Source: Lasioglossum baleicum
Taxonomy: Eukaryota > Arthropoda > Insecta > Hymenoptera > Halictidae
Reading direction: 5' to 3'
Assembly: GCF_051020765.1 (NCBI RefSeq)
Contig: NC_134935.1
Span: 17,423,579 to 17,487,578, forward strand
Length of the DNA: 64,000 nucleotides
The stretch's first letter is position 1, and each line of letters starts with the position of its first letter. Below are positions 36,392 through 48,859 of this stretch, in pieces. Under the pieces are notes generated by a model. That model made no database searches and had not been told where the DNA came from. It was given only the letters and a program-made list of their open reading frames with translations. Position numbers and translations under genes: made by a program.

Positions 36392-38019
36392 TACTAAGCG
36401 CCGCAGGTTACACAATCTACAACGTTCGTGGATTGAATTCTCTCGAGTCAGGATCGACTTTGTAGGATCGATGTCTCACCCTTCAGTGGCTGAAGGAGGC
36501 GATAACGCGTGGTACACGACTCACTTTCTCGGGGCGGATAGCACGAGTTTCAAGATGGCTGTCGATCAATCCCCCTTATTAGCCATGCATTGGTACAGCT
36601 GTGTATACCTGCATAAATGAAGTTACACAGGATACGCGGTTACGATCTGGATAACAAATAGCTCCGCCAGCGCGCGATACACGTTCCCATCACGGTCGTT
36701 CTGTAATTAATGTGCTTCATCGTCGTAAAGTAAATGAACGTCCCTTATGAAATGCAAATCCGGCTGGGAAACAGAGAGAAAGAGAGAGAAAGGGACTTAA
36801 TTAGAAAGCGTTCGAATGCAAAGTTGCTCGCAGCGAGGCACATCGCTTTCTCCTCCATCGAGATTCCGCTACGGCATCGTTCCAATGGAAACACGGAAAC
36901 CGCGGTGTTGTTCGCGTTTTCATAATTTCCACAAACGCCGGGAATCGCGATAATAGGGGCGCGTACAGGCGATAGTTTTCGCGGGGAATTTTCCAAGATT
37001 TTTATGGCTGAACAGAGGAAGAAAAAGAGGAAGGAGAGAGAGACGAGAACGAGTTATTCTGAGCAGCAGCAGCAGCGTTGGTAACCATCCTGCCTTCCCA
37101 CGGAACGGACAACACCGCGCTTATTAAACGCGTGCCAGGATTAAAAAGAAACTGCTTGCGCATTCAGGAATGTAATAGTCCTCCCCCGTAAGCGCAGGGT
37201 GCTTCAACGCCCTGGAATATACTGCGACAATCTGCGAAGAGTTAATTGCTCGGCAGCTATACTAAAAGCGAAGAAACCGCGTGCGGCCAAAGAACTTTGC
37301 TACCTCGCGAATCTCGGAGAACCGCGACGCGAATCGCAACGAGCACCGCCGTCGGGATACTGTCTTTTTTGGCTGGGGGATTTGGAATTTTCTGTAGCTT
37401 AACATTTTTGGCTTCCAGTTTAGCTCTTCTCCGAGTGGTCTTTTTTACTGAGGCCGATAAAAATAAGAAAGCACCGTCTGTCTAATGTGCTTGTGCTCAA
37501 CAATGAAGAAGCAACGAGTAGATTTTATGCACTTATTACAAACACGGGTAGGGAAAGTGTAAAACGTGAACACAAATATTTTAAAGATCCGAGACTTCAT
37601 TTTTTAACACAACGCAGGACAAGAAAGAAATTCTTATTCATGCTCACTAGAATTTGAAGGTTTTTACTTTTGTGAAACTTTTGTAAACATGTCCGAACAG
37701 CAATGTCTTCTTCAATAATATTCGAATGATATATTACTACCGATAAAGAAAGACAAGAATCGATACTAGAGTGGAGGAAGATTGATGCTTGCGTCGACAG
37801 CATCGTAAATCCGGTAAGCGATCTTTAAATAATAAATGAGGGTGTTGTAACACTGCATAAGAATGAATGTTTCTCCATAGATTCGTCATGTTATCAATCC
37901 GGGACCCTAACTGTTATAACAAAAGAGAAAGAAGTCATGGAATAACAAGTATTTCATCGACAAAGATCGTATCGGTTAGAAATAAGGATTATAAGTAAAC
38001 GAAAATTTTTTCTCTTGTT

Positions 38020-38290
38020 GGAAAATGTTATCGTTGAGAGAAATTCATTCATGAAACAGTTTTTTTCATCGATAACAATTATCGAGGAGGATCCAATTTT
38101 TTGGACACTATTAACCGTTACTTGTAACGAAAAAGTATTATATAAAAATCGATATTTTTTAACCATTCTGTTCTTCGAATTGTTTTCTTTATATTTTGTG
38201 TAGATTATCTTAAATTTCAATGATAATCAACTTTTTATCGATGATTTTCATCGTAGAAAATTTTAGAATAACTGTTACGTTTGGTCCCTG
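38020..38290 (-). repeat. Inverted copy of the 25.8-kb repeat
   Basis: Its complement carries TAACAGTTATTCTAAAATTT, GTTGATTATCATTGAAATTT, AAATATCGATTTTTATA and a short run of GTTATCGATGA units, parallel to 25822-26046. The minisatellite is reduced to about two units here. Confidence 0.75.
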
Positions 38291-38299
38291 TTATCAATC

Positions 38300-38510
38300 C
38301 CTTTAGGAATTTTTATTTCCGGAACCATTTGTCGTATCGACTTGAAACTTGTTTTATTCGAATAAGGAAGCTCTGCCTTATCACACAAATAATTTTTCGG
38401 CAAAATATCAGCGTTGTAAGATGAAATAATTGCGAGTAAATTACCTCGAGAAAATGGAAGCGACGCCGGTTGATTAAGCATCGACTCGTTCTACTACGCT
38501 GTTCGACCGG
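38300..38510 (+). repeat. Dispersed repeat of the CCATTTGTCGGATCG family
   Basis: AGGAATTTTTATTTCCGGAACCATTTGTCG, TATCGACTTGAAACTTG and the end word CGTTCTACTACGCTGTTC correspond to 44653-44875 and 46200-46400 in the same orientation. Confidence 0.55.
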
Positions 38511-39466
38511 AGCCGAAGAATCGGGTTTCGCCGGTGTCTGTCAGTCGAAGTCGTTCGGTAAGGTTTCCGGTTCGCAGCGGAATAGCAGATAATCGTTTCG
38601 ATTACTATCGGGGACTTTTAACGAGGTCGAGGAACGGGCGGGAGAAGGGAGGTCGCGCACAATGGCCGTTTTACAAGACATTCGAGCAAAAGGGAAAGAG
38701 AGAGAGAGAGGGCACGGTAACGGGGAAAGGTAACCGCACGGACGCGGCTCGGATTATTCGTGTAAGCTGACCGCAATAATTGGTCAGCGAGTTCTATGAA
38801 TGCGATGGAGATTTAATGATAACCCGGAACACACGAAATGACCGCGCGTCGCGCCGCTCTGGTGACGCCCTAGCCTCCGCCGTGCCGTGGCGATAGATAA
38901 ATGGTGACCGATCACAGATCATCGACCTGATTTGCATTTCCAAGCACCGATATCGGTCCACGCCGCTTTTATCTCTCCGTCCGTAACCCCCCTCCACATC
39001 GATTTCCCCGTGTCCTCGATAAATGATGTCGATGTATGTTTGATGTCGATATCGATAAATCATCTCTTTTAGCGCGGACGATGACAGCTGCTAATTCATG
39101 ACAAGCTAATAAACCGTTAACTATGGATTCGATTCCGGCACGGTAAATATCGACGAGATAACGTTCGCTCGAACGACCGTGCGCCGTAAAAAACGATTGT
39201 TCCGAAACGTTGTTCGGGGCCTCGATCACTCCGTGGATTAGTCTCGCAAAGAAACCAAACGAGATCGTTGCGGAATTCGATGACGTCGCTGGACACCGCA
39301 TCCTTCGGCGGTATCAACTATGCCCGTTGCAAGAAAAATTTGGTTTCCCGAAAATAAACAAAAACTCGTTATTCATTTTTGATATTACAATATTAACATT
39401 TCAATGGAAAGAATTGATACGGTAATTGATTTCCAAGATAAAAATTCACAAAGTCAACTTTATGAG

Positions 39467-40399
39467 CAGGCATGTCAAACTCTTTTACCACCAAGGGCCT
39501 CATTATGTATTATAAATTAATTCGAGGGCCGCAATGGAAAAAAGCAGACTCGTAATAAAAAGGAAACACATTTTTTTATCGACGTTGCTGTTACACATAT
39601 AAAGTAACATACGTACAAAAGTTGTTTTCTTTAAGTTTACTTTATTTGAATAAAACTATTTCATTTTTGTTTCGAAGAAACTTGGGAATGTTTTCAGTTG
39701 AATTTGATGAAGTGTAATTATTTTCGAAATTGATTGTACACACGCTGGTCTGTTCATCTTCACTTTTCTGCAGTTTTATTATTTTTTAACGTTGAAGATA
39801 GTGGTTCGCTCATATATGTATGTGCTGCCACTGCTACCGAACATAGCTGAAATACACCTAATTTCACATAACAGTTCATCTTTCATTAAATCATTTTCAC
39901 CCTTTTGCAAATCAATTTCACTCTTTTGTAAATCAAATTGAACCTTTTACGAATAAAGTATTTTTAAGTACGTTTTTGCAGAAAAAATAAGACGAAATTT
40001 ATTTAAATTTATTCATATTGCAACATGTACATCAAATACTTATTTAAAAGTAATTACCAATTCATTAACTTTGTAATGTGCGAAAACTGTGTATAGAATA
40101 ATGTAGATATGTTTATTCAGTGTAGCTATTTTCTGATTAATAAATTTCAGAAATGAAAATACATATTTATTGAAGCGTATTGAGTCTTCGCAGTAATGAC
40201 ACCGTTCACGTGTGCCTAAATAAATATATAATCTAATCAAAATAAATGAATAATTATTTTTAAATATTCTTAATGAGCGAAATTGATTTGCCAAAGGGTG
40301 AATTCGGAGTGTAAAACCTATAAATCGTCATCAACAGTTTCAAAGTTCTTGGTCGGGCCGCAAACTACCTATCGACGAGCCGGATGTTTGACATGCCTG
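39467..40399. mobile_element. hAT-type non-autonomous transposon (933 bp)
   Basis: Ends CAGGCATGTCAAAC and GTTTGACATGCCTG are perfect complements. The flanks TTTATGAG (39459-39466) and TTTAAGAG (40400-40407) agree at seven of eight bases, matching the 8-bp duplication of hAT elements. AGGGCC...GAGGGCCGCAATGG near one end and GGGCCGCAAACTAC near the other are the subterminal words common in this type. No transposase reading frame. Confidence 0.85.
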
Positions 40400-41559
40400 T
40401 TTAAGAGAATAGACAAAAACCACAATATTCAAGGATCCGTGTTTCGCCAATAAACGAGTGACTACACAGTCTTTCCTATTAGCAAAAATAGTCGAATCTA
40501 ACAGATGAACGCAGAATAAGCCTGACCTCGTTCCTCCAAATGGTTGCCGAGATAGAAATTCGTACAAGAGCTGTTCTTGTAAAAGACAAATAAAAAAATA
40601 CCAAACTCTAGAGGCCTATATTCCACGAACCAATTAAACGACATCAAAATAATGACTTCAACTCCCCCTAATTTCCCACGCACCACATCCCATCAAGCTT
40701 CCATCGCAAAAAGCGGTCTATTTCGCGTAGTATGACCCAGATAGCCGACAGGGCGTGACAGTAGTCGCGGTGCGCGCATAGTCAGACACCGCGTGCACGG
40801 GACTCGCGCGATTAATCTAAACGATTCCGACTGCGACAACGAGAAAGAGAGGAGAGAGAGAGAGAAAAATCGGCGAGTGGATCCGTTGTCCGAAGGAACG
40901 AAATTCTCGGAGTAGACTCGCGGTGCTATTAGTTAAGCGACGTCCAACGACCGCGATAACGGTTAATCGGGGACCGAGCGACGCGTAACAATAGCTTGTA
41001 ATAATGGATGGTAGGGGGACGGTTTGCTGGTTCATCCGTACCGTTCCGCGTACGAGAGAGGCCCGTTACCCTGTTGTGTAACAGCGTGGACAATGGACCG
41101 ATAATTCGAGCCGGTGAAACGCGGCTCCAGGCTGGCAAGACGCGTGTAGACCCGCTTCTACACGTAAGTCGACCACAATGCCGTCGCGGAAACGGGTCAA
41201 TTAACTTCTCGATCAGGAACGTTACCATGGACGCGTCGACGTTTAATCGACCACCGTTGCGTTGCACATGCATCGCCGATATTCTCGCCCTCAAACAACC
41301 CCTCGAAATCGCGCCAGAATTCTCGGCGAGCGTTTTAAACCGAAAATTATAAGTTTGACCTTCGTCTTTCGAGTTCAAAGCCATTTGAACGTCGTGTCAG
41401 AGTACATATTTGAATGCATTTTGGTACGAGCTACGCGCGACGCAACACGGAAATATATGTATAATAGTTGTTTAAAAAAGAAACATAGATGATCTTGAAT
41501 ACTACGAGAAAAAACGACATTTAAAAAACAACCCCTAAGGGATTCTGACCACTTGATAC

Positions 41560-42148
41560 TAGGGATGGGATCAAGTACCTCGCAAACAGGTTCGAACTTT
41601 GATTGATTGAATTCGAACTCTCTATAAGTACTTCGAAAAACAGAAATAATACTCCTAAGTATACTCGGACCTATGCCAGACAGTTTCGAACCTTTTACAA
41701 GTACTTTGGTAAACGGAAATAATACTTGCAAGTATATTCGAATCTTGGTCGAACAGATTCGAAACTTTTATGAATATCGTACCGGAAATTCCCTGATTTT
41801 GTCCTCCAATGCATAATTTAATTTAACATGTATAACTATAATTTCATAATCTATCGGAAATATTATTCTTAAATAGTTACGGATTTAAGAAAAGGCTTAA
41901 AACCTACTATGCAGTTCTGATTTCCAAGATTCGAGCACTACTTGTGAAAGATTCGATTCCTTTCAACATCGAAGTACTTATAAGTATCTTTTCGAAACTT
42001 TTAAGTACTCATTCCGAGGTTCGATATCAGTTTGTATAAAATTGAAACAATATTGCTTTCAAGTAGTAATCGAAACCCATGAAATGAAACTTGGTTATTG
42101 AAATTGACTCGGATTCGTGAGTACATATTGAACTTCATCCCATCCCTA
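41560..42148. mobile_element. Possible hAT-like element, TAGGGATGGGAT ends
   Basis: TAGGGATGGGAT at the left and ATCCCATCCCTA-like (TCATCCCATCCCTA) at the right form inverted ends. Inside, AGTACTT, TTCGAA and GAAATAATACT words repeat many times (TTCGAACCTTTTACAAGTAC against TTCGAAACTTTTAAGTACTC). No clear 8-bp target duplication was found, so the class is tentative. Confidence 0.55.
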
Positions 42149-42962
42149 TCAAACCATTCAAATTCCACATAAAAAATGTTCTTTTTACTTCGTCAAAATT
42201 AAAGAAGATATTCTAGAGGTGACACTTAAGTGAGACACCCTGTACATTATTATTATTATGCAATTTTGTCACAGTTTTCAATGTTTGCTAGAATGTAATT
42301 GTCGCCCAATATCGATGACATAAAGCACAGAGAGCTACGAATCCGATTTCTTTACTAGATTGCGGCTGCCTCGGTCTGCCTAGCTCTGCCTCGCCTTGCC
42401 TCGACTTGCCAGACAATCGGCGGCCGTATTTACGACGTCGGAGAATGCGAGAACGTCCGCCAGAATTATTATATTAGAGCGGACGACGGAGAAGGAGATT
42501 TACGAAATCCATTGTCCTCCTTCGTCGAGCAAAGAAGAGAACCCGGTCGTCCCGTAACGATCGCGGACCGTCTCGACCGGTTCCAATTTTCATTAGTCGG
42601 TCTTCCATTGTCTGCGCTTGAAGAAACGCGGTTGCCATTGAACATGCGTATGTTTTACCTCTGGGAAGCCTCCCGATAGCCTCTGGGAAACCTCTAGAAA
42701 TCTCTCTTCTTCCGAATTATTACTATTTCCTTACTTATTCGGCTATCTTAGTGTGTGCCTCGTATTGTCTTTTATTATCGGATAACGGATCTGATACGTT
42801 TCTGGCAGAAATGAGTCGGGGGTTGCAATTTGAAACAGTAGAAAGTTTAAAGAAATGGAGTTAAAATGAAGTTTACGGAATAAACTAGAACCGTTTGAAA
42901 CTCTGAAGCAGACAACTAAAAAAAGTATGGCAGATCCTCGTACAAAATAAGCAAAGACTGTT

Positions 42963-43060
42963 TTAAAAGACTGTGTATATGCATTTTATGCGGTGATCAA
43001 AAACTTGGTTAAGCTGTACATTTACTGCCGCATAAAATACGCGTATACAGTCTTCGCGCG
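42963..43060. repeat. Short inverted repeat around TGCGG
   Basis: AGACTGTGTATATGCATTTTATGCGG and the later CCGCATAAAATACGCGTATACAGTCT (each partly quoted) are complements with two or three mismatches, spaced by about 30 bases. A GCGGATCTTCGCG word follows, similar to the ends of the GACTGCGGATC MITEs. Confidence 0.5.
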
Positions 43061-44275
43061 GATCTTCGCGAGAGTGCAGTAGAACAAGGCAGTGCTTAAT
43101 CAGCTAGCAGCGCACGCAGTTATCAGTGTTATATCTTTTCGCAATTTTCCGTGTTAGAATGTATATATCTTGGTGCAGGAAAATTCTGGTTCGAGATCGG
43201 ATCTTACTGTTTTAAATGCAGGAAGTTTCAATTCGATGTGACAAACGGTTCCGAGCATACGAATTTCTAAAGAACAATTGGAAAATCGATATCGGAATAT
43301 TAATTTACTTGCATCTAATGGTTCCAGCTCGTACAGAAAACCAATTAAAACTCGACCGCAACCGACTAAAATAAAAACAATTTCACTCGACTAGATTCGC
43401 ACGTTATAACCGACTCCGCGCCGAGCTCGTTACAGAAGAGTGTTCCCGGGTCCTGCAGCTAATTCCACGATCCTGTCTCGCGAGACGTTGACGATCGATA
43501 GATCGACGGATCCCTTTGAAAAATCTGTGTAACAGTCGCGGTTCGATTCCGCTATCCTCGTGAATCGACGGGAATGAATGTCAAGCCCACCCCAGCGATC
43601 GACACACCGCGTCCCGTTTCACCAGAGTTCGCCAGGAAGAATACCCATCGAATGAGAAACGATCTATTACGGAGCTATGAAAATGATTCCATTGAAATCG
43701 AAAGAGCTTAGAGATGAAACCCGCTCGCTCGCTCGCTCGCGAGAGAGGAGGAGGAGGAGGAAGGGAGACCGGGGGGAAATACTCGATACAGATCGAACGA
43801 TCATCCGTCTTCTGGGATTGCCGCGAAACGAGTGCATTGTGGACTTCGCCAATCACCACCCTTTTCCAGCGGTACGCTCTTTTGTCACCCTCCCTTTCTT
43901 CCACGCCTCCACCGATCCCTCCAAGCCCTCTCTTGTCGCCTCTCTTCCCACCCCCGCATCACCACCACCGAGATTCAACCCCCCGCGAACCTAGCCGGAT
44001 TCGACTCTTTTGTTCGAGTTCTTCCATTCCTTAAAGCGCTCTTCCTCGTCAACGAGTCGCGGATAAAATCGATCCTCGTGGTTTTTCTTCGTCCTACTCT
44101 TCTTTTTTCTACCTGGCGAAAGTGGAGATCCTCCTTTGGGCCGTCGAGCGTGATCGAAACTTATTTCTTTCACGTGATTTCGACCGGCTCAGTTTCATTC
44201 TCTTTTTCAGAAATTAAAATTCATTTTAGTTTGCGGCGGGCAACCTTTTTTCTCCATTTTCCAGAGGAAACACTG

Positions 44276-44720
44276 GTCTTTGAGAATTTTTATCTCGACA
44301 ACCATTTGTCGGATCGGGATGATCCTTTTTTTATCTTCATCTGGAAAGTTTAAACCAACGTAATACTGTTTTTCTTAATTAGAAAAATTGTTCACCGATC
44401 TACTTATTTGTAAACACACAGATCCTCGAATATTGCGATTTTTGAATATTTTTGACGGTAGACTGGTCTTTATGAATTTTTATTTCGAAAACCATTTGTC
44501 GGATCGGGATGATCCTTTTTTTAGCTTCAACTGGAAGGTTTGAACCAACATAATACTATTGTTCTGAATCCGAAAAATTGTTCACCGATCTATTTATTTG
44601 TAAAACACAGATTCTGGAATATTGCGATTTTTGTCTATTTTTGACGGTAGACTGGTCTTTATGAATTTTTATCTCGAAAACCATTTGTCGGATCGAATTG
44701 AAACTTTTTTTCATTGGAAA
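44276..44720. repeat. Tandem array, ~188-bp period, 2.3 units
   Basis: GGTCTTTATGAATTTTTATC followed by TCGAAAACCATTTGTCGGATCG begins at about 44276, 44465 and 44653 (offsets 189 and 188). The first two units also share AATTGTTCACCGATCTA and TATTGCGATTTTTG. The third unit runs into sequence shared with the repeats at 38.3 and 46.2 kb. Confidence 0.85.
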
Positions 44721-44875
44721 GAGGAAGGTCTGTCTGATCCACAGTTGAAATTTTTTCTGTTCAAATATTAATGCTGTCGAAAATTGAGAACCAATACATA
44801 TAATTCCGATAATGCAAGTACCGCTGTCTGACCATGCACTGACTTGTTCTACTGAACTGTTCTGAAGAGAACTAT
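44653..44875 (+). repeat. Dispersed repeat of the CCATTTGTCGGATCG family
   Basis: CCATTTGTCGGATCGAATTG, AAACTTTTTTTCATTGG and, at the far end, TGTCTGACCATGCACTGACT and TTGTTCTACTGAACTGTTC. The same two ends are found at 46200-46400. Confidence 0.6.
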
Positions 44876-45108
44876 ACATTTATCATCGTCTAAAAAATAT
44901 ACCGCGGCTGGCAGAGTAAGTTAAACAGTCCGCAAAGGAGTGTCTAGCAATCAGGTGATTTTAATTTCGTAATTGGAGCAGTCCAAGCGCAGAAACAAAG
45001 TAAGCCTCTTCGGAAAAATTGAGTTAATCTCTTGATTAAAGCGATTTTTGTACGGTTCTTAATTAACGTTCTCGTTCCATGAAACGGCAACAGAGATCGA
45101 CACAGCAA

Positions 45109-45158
45109 GAGAGAGAGAGAGAGAGAGGGAGAGAGAGGGAGAAAGATGGAAAGAGAGT
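45109..45158. repeat. (GA)n microsatellite, interrupted
   Basis: GA dinucleotides with periodic GGGA interruptions. Confidence 0.93.
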
Positions 45159-46199
45159 AAGTCAGCAGACGTAAAAGCCCGGGCCGTGCATGGAAATCGG
45201 CTACGGTCGAACTTCCCGTTCGATCGAACGAAATCGTTGGTTCTCGATTGCAGTTGATGCTCAGCCACCCCCTTCAGTCTCCACACCCCTATCGTTTCTA
45301 GCTGCCACTTTGCCGTGAGCACCCAGCGCACGCTGCCACCTATACCACCCTCTATTCAAATATCACTGTGAAACCACGGCCCGGCATTCTTCAAAATGGG
45401 ATTCATGCCGTCGCATAATAGGACAGAGATATCAATCCGATCGGTGAATATAATATAATATCCGATTACACGAGCCTCCACGAACACAACGCGCCTGTGT
45501 TCCCTGTTCCCTTTTCGCCCGTTCACCGTGTCGGGTACGTTAAACATCTCCGCGAGCGTTCCCGCCCTTATTCTTAGCCGTCAATGTATCTCCGGTGTAA
45601 TATGGGAACGCTCGCTTATCCTCCATCTTCCTCTCTTCCGCTCCTGTTCGTCTCACCTCGGTGTAAACCACCCTCTTATGCTAGGTAAATCGAGCACAGG
45701 ATCGAAACGATACCGAGAGACGCGATACGACACGGTAAATACACTTCCAGCAATCGGAATCTGATCGAATGGAGAAAATACCCATTTTAATTTGTTTTAG
45801 TACTCCCTGTAGAGATTCTTTATTGATGCGTGGAAATTTCAGAGAAGGCTGTTGCGTGGTTTAAAATTCGATTACAAGATTTGACGCATACAACGACAAC
45901 AACAACGATACGGCAAGCTAATATAAGCGTGGTAATAAAAAAATGATGTTTGGGAAAGCAATAGAAAGAGAAGAACACGAGGAATAAAAGGCGGATCGGT
46001 TGTACTCAAGGCCCTTAAGGGGTGCCAGCGTCCAAAGGCTGCGTTTTTATTCGATTATATGGATAATGGAGGGGTTTCCATTATTAAGAATCCTCGGAAA
46101 ATCGGCAGGTGTCCGGGGGTGCCAGCCACGGAACAACAACACAATTATTTGTACACAAACAAGGGCATTGTAGAATTGGAAAACTAAACTAACAAACTA

Positions 46200-46400
46200 A
46201 TGAATGTTTATCTTCCCAACCTATTGTTGGATCGAGTTGGAACTTTCTTCACGTAAACGAGGAATGTTGGAACTCTAATAACAATTTATATTTTCAAGAA
46301 ATTGAAAATTTTTTTCAAGATAATTAAAGAAATTGATTCTAATAATTTCGAGTAGCTGTCTGATCATGCACTGACTTGTTCTACTGCATTCTCCGGAATA
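46200..46400 (+). repeat. Dispersed repeat of the CCATTTGTCGGATCG family
   Basis: ATTGTTGGATCGAGTTGGAA at the left, CTGTCTGATCATGCACTGAC and TTGTTCTACTGCATTCTCC at the right, same order as 44653-44875. Confidence 0.6.
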
Positions 46401-48204
46401 GTTCACACCACCTCATTATGACATTATTTTCTTAGACTCCGAATATGTGAATGCAGCTATTAAAACTGGGGACACCCCCTATCGAAACACACGAGAACCA
46501 CATCGAAGTCACAGTGTGTCGATCGATGTCCCAAGCGAGCAAAGCTGGAACTTCGAACAGTTCTTAATATCGTTTTCGTTGACCCCGTTACTCTAGTTGT
46601 TGTTATCGCTGGTAAACCTTGTTAGCAGTATAAACACGTCGTCTATTTACAACGAACACTACGATATATCCGAAATTTACTATCTCGAGGGAGTATTGCA
46701 TGCTACTACAACTGCTTATCGAACCACCACCCCCATGCACCCCTAATAATACTGCAGACCTTCGTACAGCAATATTACACATGAAAAATAAATTAACTAT
46801 CGCATTAACGGTACTTCCGACTGTTCAGGTACGTTCAAGTAGCTCCTAAAACCGTACACTATATATAGAATATTGTTAAACACACGTTGGGTGTTACAAA
46901 CCATCTCGCTCGAAATAATCCCGTAAAGTCAAAATAATTTAAGTGATCAGACCGAAACTGTACAGTTCAAACACACCACAGTGATTTCGCCTTTCACGCT
47001 TTTAGATCCTATTGAAACTTAACGAGTTCGAGCGTAGCAATGGATTAGAACAGACGAAAACGAGTTGATGAATCCCTTTCCTCTTCCCAAGAGATTTATC
47101 ATCAGTATCTATGCATAATGTCACTGCAACAACAAAATTTTTATCTTTAATTTTTGTCAAGATTTCGAGATCATTATGTGTATTTTAAATGGAATACTAT
47201 ATTTTTGTTTGGATATTATAAAAACACAGGAAAAGAAACACGAAATGACCTTGAAGCAGCCTTCAAAAAGGAAAAATAAAATTTTTTTCTCAAAGTGACA
47301 TTCTCTCTTTCACTATTTAAGGTGGTTGTCGGCAGCATCGTCTTGCCTTAGAACCATTTCCAGCGATCGAAGACATCGCGGTAACCGTTAACAGACTAAA
47401 TAGACCTTTGACGACGAGAACACGGAGCGAGCTTCCCGTTCGCGATTTTTATTTTGCTCGTTTCGCCCCGATGAATCGACTTCCGTAACCGATACGGTGC
47501 CCCGTAACGTCGCCGAGGACGTTCAACCGGAGGCTCGCAAATATCGTATAATTTCGATCGACGTTCGCGAAGCCGGGTAAACAGCCGAGCACAGATATCC
47601 AGTGCAAACTAATTTCCCGTTCGCTGCGCGTCGATACGCGAATATGTTGTACACGTCTACGTGTACGGAAGTAATCGCGAAGTTTTCTTCAACCAGCGAC
47701 GATGCATTTTCGCCGGCGCGAGGCGTTCCTTCCAGCAGTTTGATTAATTAGCGAACGACGCCACTTCCTTTACATATTTCGCTCGGCTCCGATCCGAGCA
47801 CTTCGTTTTCCGGCTGTTTCCCACGTCCCCTTGTGTCTCGCCGAGCAGAGACGAGTTTCTTCCCCGTAACTCGTTAATTTGACGACACTTCACTGTCGGA
47901 AATCCGTTCGAGCCTCGTCGCCTTCCCCGGGAATCGGCGAACAATGTTCTGCAGGCGAAGGACAAGGTTTGCAATTAAATTCGATGCCTTTCTTTAGATG
48001 GCACTAATAAACAGTAAAAAGATTAAGAACGAAGCTCGTTTCTTTGACAATGAAGACAATTCTCAAAGCCAGCTTAACTATTTCCGAGCTAGCGGAAAAC
48101 GAGATGAAACGAAAAACATATATTGAGAGATTTAAAGAAAAGTATTAAATGCCGGTTCATTCTTCTCAAACGAGCACAGAAAATATTTTTTAATTCGGAA
48201 ATCA

Positions 48205-48859
48205 TTAAGTGCGCCATAGTTTTTGCAAAGTTGAACTTTAAACTGATGTATTTTCGTTCTGGTATGTAAAAACTTAACATTTCTTAACATTCTCCCGAAA
48301 ATGGAGCAAGTCCGTCTTTGAGAGTTAAAAATGCTTTCGAACCTTGTTTCAAGTGCTACGGGGCAAGAAAAGAATGATTAACAAGCCTGCTATAAAAAGC
48401 TTTTTATTGCATTAAATTATATTGTTTAGTTTTATAGTTATCCATTTTTAAACAAACAAGTACTTTTATGCTGAAATATGAAAGGGGGGTAGTAATATTT
48501 ACGGGGCAAGTGCATCTTAGTGTTTTTCTCAATAAATTAAAAAAAATACAATAAAACCGGTTTATTTAATGTAAACCTACATCAATATTTCTGTACATAC
48601 CTAAAATAACAACACAGAATCTATGAATAACTTGTAAACTATTGCACGCTCAGGGTAACCTCAAAGTTGTACGTGTGTACCTCGCACGTGACTGTTTGGC
48701 ATTGTTTGATTTAAGCGAGGAAAACACCTTTATTCTTGGGCGACATCTACGTCGAATAGTTCATACTAACTTATACTACATTAATAAATACAAGCTAGAG
48801 AAATGTTGTTCATATTATAATAAAAATAACCAATTGACGGACTTGTGCCCCACTCCTCT
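48205..48859 (+). mobile_element. AGGTGGAGTG-type element, long mosaic copy
   Basis: The left part (TTTTTGCAAAGTTGAACTTT, GGTATGTAAAAACTTAAC) matches the complement of the right end of 9976-10563. The right part, from TTAGTGTTTTTCTC to CCACTCCTCTTA, matches the complement of its left half. In between lies TTAAAAATGCTTTCGAACC...TTATTGCATTA, which near 10 kb is outside the element at 9870-9973. Ends are too diverged to fix a duplication. Confidence 0.65.

Noticed and set aside
43538..43552. GCGGTTCGATTCCGC, resembling a tRNA T-arm
   Set aside because: No D-arm, anticodon arm or acceptor stem at the required distances upstream or downstream.
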